Under the pieces are notes generated by a model, which worked only from the letters and a program-made list of their open reading frames with translations, was not told the DNA's origin and ran no database searches. This document shows, piece by piece, positions 58,831 to 64,000 of a stretch of 64,000 nucleotides of DNA (its first letter is position 1; every line of letters starts with the position of its first letter). The position numbers and the translations under genes are program-made. The stretch spans positions 1 through 64,000 of the forward strand of contig NZ_SSBK01000031.1 of assembly GCF_004795035.1 (NCBI RefSeq), in the 5' to 3' direction. The stretch comes from Streptomyces sp. A0958 (GTDB lineage: Bacteria; Actinomycetota; Actinomycetes; Streptomycetales; Streptomycetaceae).

Positions 58831-60657
58831 CTATCCTGCCGTGCCGTCCCGGGCCGTGCCCTCGGCGGCCCGCGCTTCGGCGGGCTGCGCCTCGGCCAGG
58901 GCGACCGCCGTGCCGACCAGGCCGATGTGGCTGAAGGCCTGCGGGAAGTTGCCCAGCTGGCGCTGCGCCACGGTGTCGTACTCCTCGGCGAGCAGGCCCA
59001 CGTCGTTGCGCAGGGCCAGCAGCCGTTCGAAGAGTTCGGTGGCCTCGTCGGTGCGCCCGGTCATCCGCAGGGCGTCCGCCAGCCAGAACGAGCAGGCCAG
59101 GAACGCGCCCTCGCCGCCCGGCAGCCCGTCGATCGAGGGGCCGTCGGTGCTGTAGCGGCGCAGCAGACCGTCGCTGTGCAGCTCGTCGCGTACGGCGTCC
59201 ACCGTCCCGATCACGCGCGGGTCGTCCGGCGGCAGGAACCCGGTCCTGGCGATCAGGAGCGTCGCGGCGTCCAGCTCCCGCGACCCGTACGACTGGGTGA
59301 AGGTGTTGCGCACCGGGTCGTAGCCCTTCTCGCAGACCTCCCGGTGCACGGCGTCCCGCATGGCCCGCCAGCGGTCGGCGTCACCGGTCAGCGTGGGGTC
59401 CTCCTCCAGGCTGCGCACCGCACGGTCGGCGGCGACCCAGGCCATCACCTTGGAGTGCACGAAGTGGCGGCGCTGACCGCGGATCTCCCACAGCCCCTCG
59501 TCCGGCTCGCGCCAGGTGGACTCCAGGAACCCGAGCAGGCTGAGCTGGAGGCTCCAGGCGTGCGGCTTGTCGTCCAGGCCCGCGTCCCGGGCCAGCCGGA
59601 GCGAGTCGATGACCTCCCCGTACACGTCGAGCTGGCGCTGGCGCACCGCCGCGTTGCCGATGCGGACCGGGGCGGAGTTCTCGTAGCCGCGCAGCCACGG
59701 CAGCTCGGACTCGGGCAGTCTGCGCTCGCCGGCCAGCCCGTACATGATCTGGAGGTCGGCCGGATCGCCGGCGACCGCGCGCAGCAGCCAGTCCCGCCAG
59801 GCGGCGGCCTCCTCCAGATAGCCGGCCGAGATCAGCGCGCCGAGGGTGAGGGTGGAGTCGCGCAGCCAGCAGAAGCGGTAGTCCCAGTTCCGTACGCCGC
59901 CGATCTCCTCGGGCAGCGAGGTGGTGGGGGCCGCCACGATGCCGCCGGTCGGGCCGAAGGTGAGCGCCTTCAGGGTGATCAGCGAACGGATCACGGCCTC
60001 CCGGTAGGGCCCGCGGTACTTGCAGCGGGCGGACCACTCGGCCCAGTCGGACAGGGTGTTCTCCAGCGCCTGGTACGGGTCGACGCGCTGGGGCCGGGGC
60101 GAGTGCGAGGGGTGCCAGGTCAGCACGAAGGCCACCTGCTCGCCCTCGGAGACGCTGAACGAGGAGCAGGTGGAGAACTGCTGGCCCCACGTCTTGACCG
60201 GCGGTTCGCTGCGCAGCCAGGCGGAGTCCGGTCCTGCGACCGCCACCCGGTGGCCGTCCGAGCGGCGCATCCACGGCACGATGGAGCCGAAGTCGAAGCG
60301 CAGCCGGATCACCGAGGTCATGTCGACGGTGCCGCTGACGCCCTCGACGATCCGCATCACGTCCGGCTCCTTGTCGCGCTGCGGCATGAAGTCGATGACC
60401 TTGACGGTGCCGGTGCGCGTCTCCCAGTACGTCTCCAGGACGAGGGATTCGCCCGCGTAGGAACGCCGGGTGCAGGCGTCCGCGCCCTTGGGGGCGATCC
60501 GCCAGTGGCCGTTGTCCTCGTCGCCGAGCAGGGCGGCGAAACAGGCGCCCGAGTCGAAGCGGGGCAGGCACAGCCAGTCGACAGAACCGTTTTTGCCGAC
60601 CAGCGCGGCTGTCTGGAGATCGCCGATGAGGGCGTAGTCCTCGATGCGTGGGGTCAC
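58831..60657 (-). CDS. Glycoside hydrolase family 15 protein, trehalase-like
   Basis: A 608-residue cytoplasmic enzyme with an N-terminal beta-sandwich (about 1-240, starting RIEDYALIGDLQTAALVGKNGSVDWLCLPRFDS) and an (alpha/alpha)6 barrel with the family signature EIGGVRNWDYRFCWLRDSTLTL and later catalytic region. This subgroup contains actinobacterial trehalases as well as glucoamylases. It would split trehalose or a related alpha-glucan. Starts at GTG 60657. The 3' end is followed after 4 bases by the SDR gene. Confidence 0.9.
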   Translation of the reverse strand: MTPRIEDYALIGDLQTAALVGKNGSVDWLCLPRFDSGACFAALLGDEDNGHWRIAPKGADACTRRSYAGESLVLETYWETRTGTVKVIDFMPQRDKEPDVMRIVEGVSGTVDMTSVIRLRFDFGSIVPWMRRSDGHRVAVAGPDSAWLRSEPPVKTWGQQFSTCSSFSVSEGEQVAFVLTWHPSHSPRPQRVDPYQALENTLSDWAEWSARCKYRGPYREAVIRSLITLKALTFGPTGGIVAAPTTSLPEEIGGVRNWDYRFCWLRDSTLTLGALISAGYLEEAAAWRDWLLRAVAGDPADLQIMYGLAGERRLPESELPWLRGYENSAPVRIGNAAVRQRQLDVYGEVIDSLRLARDAGLDDKPHAWSLQLSLLGFLESTWREPDEGLWEIRGQRRHFVHSKVMAWVAADRAVRSLEEDPTLTGDADRWRAMRDAVHREVCEKGYDPVRNTFTQSYGSRELDAATLLIARTGFLPPDDPRVIGTVDAVRDELHSDGLLRRYSTDGPSIDGLPGGEGAFLACSFWLADALRMTGRTDEATELFERLLALRNDVGLLAEEYDTVAQRQLGNFPQAFSHIGLVGTAVALAEAQPAEARAAEGTARDGTAG

Positions 60658-60742
60658 GTTCTGGCGTCTTCCCGAACCTGGCCCCCGTTAAGCAGGCAGC
60701 TTGTGAGGAGAGGCGGGAGTCACCCTCCGGGCGGGCCCGGCC

Positions 60743-61552
60743 TCACGCCTGTGCGGGCTCGGGCTCCGGCTCCGGCGTCGCGTCCTCGGCGGCGGCAGCG
60801 GCCGCCGCCGCGACCCGGTCGCGCTTCTCGCGCCGGGCCAGCACCACGAAGCCGACCGGGACACCGGCGGCGAACAGCCACCACTGCACGGCGTACGCCA
60901 TGTGCGGGCCGATGGAGCTGTCGTCGGGGGCCTCGATCAGCTCGGGGGAGTTGTTCTTCGGCGCGGGACCGGTCTGCTCGATGTAGCCGCCGAGCACCGG
61001 GCGGGAGAGCAGCTTGGCCTGCTGGGCGCTGTTGATCAGCATCACCTGGCGGTTCGGAAGGTCCGAGATGTCCTTGATGCCGCTGGCGCTGGTCGTCTCG
61101 TCGGCCTTGAGCCGCCCGGTGACGGTCACCTCGCCCTTGGGTACGGGCGGTACGTCCGGGAAGGCGTGCTGGTCGGCGGCGGAGGGGACCCAGCCGCGGT
61201 TGATCAGGACCGTGCCGCCGCCCTTGAGGTCGAACGGGACCAGCACATGGACGCCGATGCTCCCGTCGGTGGCGGTCCTGCGGCGCACGACGACCTCGTG
61301 CTTCTCGTCGTACGTCCCGGTGGCCGTCACCGCACGCCAGTAGTCGGAGCGCGGAACGACGTGGCCGGGGGAGGTGAGCTTGGACACCGGGACCGGGTCC
61401 GCCTTCAGGCTGCGCGAGATCAGGGCGTTCTGCGCGACCTTGTGCTCGTGCCGGTGCAGCTGCCAGAAACCCAGCTCGACCATCGTGGGAATGAGGACGA
61501 GGGAGAGGAGGGCGAGGATCAGCCACTGCCGGGTCATCAGGAAGCGGTACAC
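60743..61552 (-). CDS. SURF1 family protein (cytochrome oxidase assembly)
   Basis: A 269-residue membrane protein with two helices, near the start (WLILALLSLVLIPTMVELGFWQLHRHEHK) and near the end (YAVQWWLFAAGVPVGFVVLARR), and a periplasm-side domain between. Motifs GFWQLHRHEHK and HMAYAVQWWLFA are typical. SURF1 proteins help assemble aa3-type cytochrome oxidase. GTG 61552 (MYRFLMTRQW) is chosen as start, since the longer reading uses a poor TTG. The C-terminus is Ala/Glu-rich. Confidence 0.9.
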   Translation of the reverse strand: MYRFLMTRQWLILALLSLVLIPTMVELGFWQLHRHEHKVAQNALISRSLKADPVPVSKLTSPGHVVPRSDYWRAVTATGTYDEKHEVVVRRRTATDGSIGVHVLVPFDLKGGGTVLINRGWVPSAADQHAFPDVPPVPKGEVTVTGRLKADETTSASGIKDISDLPNRQVMLINSAQQAKLLSRPVLGGYIEQTGPAPKNNSPELIEAPDDSSIGPHMAYAVQWWLFAAGVPVGFVVLARREKRDRVAAAAAAAAEDATPEPEPEPAQA

Positions 61553-61623
61553 CCCACGACGGTACAACCGGTCGTGGGGTGCCTCGCGCAGGGGGTGGCC
61601 GAAGGGGTGGCCGCCCCCTGCCC

Positions 61624-61857
61624 TCAGACCTTGTCGACGATGCCCACCCTCCCCTCCGCGCGGGCGCAGTGCCCGCCGCAGAACCAGTGCCCGTCGACCT
61701 CGACGCCCTGGCCGATGACCTGGACGCGGCAGTGCTCGCAGATGGGCGCCATGCGGTGGATGGCGCAGGCGAAGCAGTCGAAGACGTGCACCGCGCCCTG
61801 CGCGTGCACCTCGAAGGACATCCCGTAATCGTTTCCGCAGACCTCACAACGTGCCAT
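61624..61857 (-). CDS. Small cysteine-rich, metal-binding protein
   Basis: A 77-residue protein with four cysteine pairs: CEVCGN, CFAC, CEHC and GGHC, plus several His. The spacing suggests two treble-clef or zinc-ribbon sites. Common in actinobacteria, usually annotated hypothetical; metal storage or a redox role are guesses. It lies between the SURF1 and exonuclease genes on the same strand. Confidence 0.8.
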   Translation of the reverse strand: MARCEVCGNDYGMSFEVHAQGAVHVFDCFACAIHRMAPICEHCRVQVIGQGVEVDGHWFCGGHCARAEGRVGIVDKV

Positions 61858-61920
61858 GCGCCACAGGGTGGGACGCGAGGGCGCGGCGGGCGAGCGGCGG
61901 GCGGGCGAGTCGCCCCCGGT

Positions 61921-62922
61921 TCACTCCGATGACGGCGTCGGCGCCGGCACCTTCGCGACGGCCGGGGCGACGTCCCGCAGGAGGTGGGTGAAGGCGCTCT
62001 CGTCCACGATCGGCGTGCCGAACGACTTCGCCTTCACCGTCTTCGACGTCGCCGAGTCCGGATCGTTGGTCACGAGCAGGCTGGTCAGCCGGGAGACGCT
62101 GGTCGCCACATGCAGCCCGGCCTCCACGGCCCGGTCCTCCAGCAGTTCGCGGTCGACCGAAGTGTCCCCGGAGAACGCCACCCGCATGCCCTGCATGAGT
62201 GGTTTGTCCTTCTCGTACCGTCCCGGGTTCGGATACGGGCAGGCCGGGCGCTTGCGCGAGGGCCGCCAGCTGTTCTGTCCCCCGTACGAGGACACCGAGC
62301 CGGTCCGCGGCGTCACCGGCGAGTGGGACCACTCGGTCAGCGGCCGGCACTCCAGCAGCGGCAGCCGCACCCCGTCCCGCGCCGCCGCGTGCAGGCTCGG
62401 GCGGAACGCCTCGGCCAGCACCCGGGCGTCGTCCAGCGCGTGGTGCGCGCGCTGCTGCACCACGCCGAAGTGCTCGGCCAGCGACGCCAGCTTGTGGTTG
62501 GCCAGCGGCAGCCGCAGCTCCTTGGCGAGCGCGATGGTGCACAGCCGCTGCCGGACCGGGGCGGTGACCGACGCCCGCGCGTACTCCCGGGCGAGCATCG
62601 ACCAGTCGAACGCGGCGTTGTGCGCGACCAGCACCCGGTCCGCGAGCCGCTCGGACAGCTCGCCGGCCACCTCGGGGAAGAGCGGCGCGCCCTCCAGGAC
62701 GTCACTCGTCAGCCCGTGAATCCAGACGGGCCCGGGATCGCGCTCCGGATTGACCAGCGTGTACCAGTGGTCCTCGACGTTGCCCCGCGCGTCCAGGCGG
62801 TAGACGGCCGCGGACACTATCCGGTCGTCCCGGGCGAGCCCGGTGGTCTCCACGTCGACGACCGCGTACCCCTGCGGGTAGGCGGCCGGCCACGGTGCTG
62901 CGGTCTGCGGGTCGTCGAGCAT
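61921..62922 (-). CDS. DEDDh 3'-5' exonuclease with BRCT domain
   Basis: A 333-residue DnaQ-like exonuclease. Exo motifs DVETTGLARDDRIV (Asp, Glu), VLVAHNAAFDWSML and HHALDDARVLAEAF (His, Asp) are complete, residues about 20-180. After a linker, a BRCT domain (about 245-320; GMRVAFSGDTSVDRELLEDRAVEAGLHVATSVSRLTSLLVTND) follows, which usually binds DNA ends or protein partners. A DNA repair or proofreading role is likely. ATG 62922 is preceded by TATTCT (62936-62931) and no Shine-Dalgarno; GTG 62928 is an alternative. Confidence 0.9.
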   Translation of the reverse strand: MLDDPQTAAPWPAAYPQGYAVVDVETTGLARDDRIVSAAVYRLDARGNVEDHWYTLVNPERDPGPVWIHGLTSDVLEGAPLFPEVAGELSERLADRVLVAHNAAFDWSMLAREYARASVTAPVRQRLCTIALAKELRLPLANHKLASLAEHFGVVQQRAHHALDDARVLAEAFRPSLHAAARDGVRLPLLECRPLTEWSHSPVTPRTGSVSSYGGQNSWRPSRKRPACPYPNPGRYEKDKPLMQGMRVAFSGDTSVDRELLEDRAVEAGLHVATSVSRLTSLLVTNDPDSATSKTVKAKSFGTPIVDESAFTHLLRDVAPAVAKVPAPTPSSE

Positions 62923-63042
62923 GGTCACAGAGAATACGGGCCACGACCGACAGTCCCCTATTCGGCTGCCGCCCCCGCCCCTGGCGGCCCGTCACCCCGG
63001 CCGTACGCGCCCGGTGGCGCCGCGAGGTGAGACCATCCCGGG

Positions 63043-63756
63043 ATGACGCGTACCCCGGCGCACGACGAACCCCACGGCACCGGCCTGGGGGCCCGGCTGA
63101 ACTGGCTGCGGGCCGCGGTGCTCGGGGCGAACGACGGGGTGGTCTCCACCGCCGGGCTCGTCGTGGGCGTCGCCGGGGCCACCGACGACCGGGGCGCCCT
63201 GCTCACGGCGGGTCTGGCCGGGCTGCTGGCCGGGTCCTTGTCGATGGCGGCGGGCGAGTACGTGTCGGTCTCCACCCAGCGCGACTCGGAGAAGGCCGCG
63301 CTGGCGACGGAGATACGCGAGCTCCAGGAGACCCCTGAGGCGGAACTCGCCGAACTGGCCGGCCTGTTGGAGGGCAAGGGGCTGAGCCGCGAGGTCGCCC
63401 GCGAGGCCGCCGTCCAGCTCACCGAACGCGACGCGCTGCGCGCCCACGCGGAAGTGGAGCTGGGGATCGACCCGGACGACCTCACCAACCCGTGGCACGC
63501 GGCGGGCGCCAGCTTCCTCGCCTTCACGGTGGGCGCGCTGCTGCCCCTGCTGGCCATCGTGCTGCCCGCACCCTCCGCGCGGGTGCCGGTGACCGTGCTG
63601 TCGGTCCTCGCGGTGCTGGCCGTGACCGGCTGGTGGAGCGCCCGGCTGGGCGAGGCGGCGGCGGGCCGGGCGGTGCTGCGGAACATGGGCGGGGGAGCGG
63701 TGGCCATGGCCGTGACGTACGCGGCGGGGCACCTGCTGGGGGCGGCGGGGGCCTGA
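63043..63756 (+). CDS. VIT1/CCC1 family iron or manganese transporter
   Basis: A 237-residue membrane protein with five helices and the VIT signature LRAAVLGANDGVVSTAGLVVGVAGA at the start, GLLAGSLSMAAGEYVSVSTQRDSEKA next, and a cytoplasmic helical metal-binding segment (about 95-150). Such proteins move Fe2+/Mn2+ out of the cytoplasm. Divergent from the exonuclease gene. No Shine-Dalgarno is apparent. Confidence 0.9.
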   Translation: MTRTPAHDEPHGTGLGARLNWLRAAVLGANDGVVSTAGLVVGVAGATDDRGALLTAGLAGLLAGSLSMAAGEYVSVSTQRDSEKAALATEIRELQETPEAELAELAGLLEGKGLSREVAREAAVQLTERDALRAHAEVELGIDPDDLTNPWHAAGASFLAFTVGALLPLLAIVLPAPSARVPVTVLSVLAVLAVTGWWSARLGEAAAGRAVLRNMGGGAVAMAVTYAAGHLLGAAGA

Positions 63757-63835
63757 CGGCGCGGCCCGCAGGCGCCGTACGGGGCGCGGCTCTGTCGGAA
63801 GTCACCAAAAACTGCTGACAGCATGTCTCGCATAC

Positions 63836-63881
63836 TTGTTGGTAACAACGTCTGGCCCTTGGCCGGACCCCGCTCTACGGT
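63836..63881 (+). promoter_or_regulatory. Palindrome and -10 before the last gene
   Basis: TTGTT-GGT-AACAA (63836-63848) is a perfect 5-bp-arm inverted repeat in an unusually AT-rich stretch (63800-63850). TACGGT (63876-63881) lies 6 bases before ATG 63888, as in leaderless Streptomyces mRNAs. Confidence 0.4.
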
Positions 63882-63887
63882 GCAGGC

Positions 63888-64000
63888 ATGCCGACGAACC
63901 TGCCCGACGTAGTGCTCTGGTCCATCCCGGCCTTCGTGCTGCTCACCGTCCTGGAAATGGCGCTGCACCACTTCCACCCGGACGAGGACGCCGCCGGGTA
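63888..64000 (+). CDS. Sterol desaturase family protein, 5' end only
   Basis: The first 37 codons, cut by the window end: MPTNLPDVVLWSIPAFVLLT then LEMALHHFHPDEDAAGY. Hydrophobic N-terminal helix followed by HPDEDAAGY as seen in Streptomyces sterol-desaturase-like membrane di-iron proteins. Start probably leaderless. The His-rich catalytic boxes would lie beyond the window, so the call rests on the N-terminus only. Confidence 0.6.
   Translation, partial: MPTNLPDVVLWSIPAFVLLTVLEMALHHFHPDEDAAG

Overview
The base composition (very high G+C, strong third-position GC bias, frequent GTG/TTG starts, many 4-bp ATGA/GTGA gene overlaps) and the gene content point to a Streptomyces chromosome, core-region side. 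Supporting landmarks are an ectABCD operon next to an LAETG-anchored secreted protein, a B12-riboswitch-led cobalamin cluster, a PHO-box phosphate permease, a small Gbn-like DNA-binding protein and an Asp23/AmaP envelope cluster. The order of these looks like the S. coelicolor SCO1830s-1880s neighbourhood; that statement is from memory and was not aligned. I see no phage, transposase, tRNA, rRNA or CRISPR.

Layout. 1-722: gene-free, built from nested inverted repeats, ending in the kdgD promoter. 723-17324: a carbohydrate island on the + strand. It holds a 5-dehydro-4-deoxyglucarate dehydratase, a protein of unknown function, a GntR regulator, a second DHDPS-family enzyme, an IlvD/Edd sugar-acid dehydratase, two ABC sugar permeases, a Gfo/Idh oxidoreductase, a PmoA/DUF6807 protein, a GH43 hydrolase, the sugar-binding lipoprotein, a secreted PL1 pectate lyase and a Tat-type pectinesterase. 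17390-20295 (-): a membrane protein, an ECF-like sigma factor and a class B PBP. 20388-23456: IclR regulator, divergent semialdehyde dehydrogenase and a DUF1349 protein, functionally part of the pectin island. 23569-28490: miscellaneous enzymes. 28630-31872 (-): ectABCD. 32192-35916: an aminotransferase, an amidohydrolase and the LAETG surface protein with a structured 5' region. 35982-36334: a 38-bp tandem repeat array. 36401-45790 (mostly -): cobalamin genes with an embedded ZIP transporter and an upstream B12 riboswitch. 45949-47566: phosphate permease and PHO box. 47630-53346: aldolase, hydrolase, an unknown protein, a VOC protein, and an ABC-F ATPase preceded by a 10-residue leader ORF. 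53667-58013: Gbn-like protein, enoyl-CoA hydratase and the Asp23/AmaP cluster. 58071-64000: SDR, GH15, SURF1, a small metal-binding protein, a DEDDh-BRCT exonuclease, a VIT1-like transporter and the 5' end of a sterol-desaturase-like gene.

How the genes work together. The island reads as a pectin (uronate plus arabinan) programme. Pectinesterase and pectate lyase attack the backbone outside the cell, and the lipoprotein and two permeases import products. No ATPase is encoded here, so a shared MsiK-type ATPase is expected. Cytoplasmic GH43, Gfo/Idh and PmoA-like proteins process the sugars. The sugar-acid dehydratase, the DHDPS-family dehydratases and the aldehyde dehydrogenase then form a non-phosphorylative route through alpha-ketoglutarate semialdehyde to the TCA cycle. 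Two near-identical 16-bp palindromes (7663 and 21260) tie the transporter operon and the dehydrogenase to the IclR regulator encoded between them.
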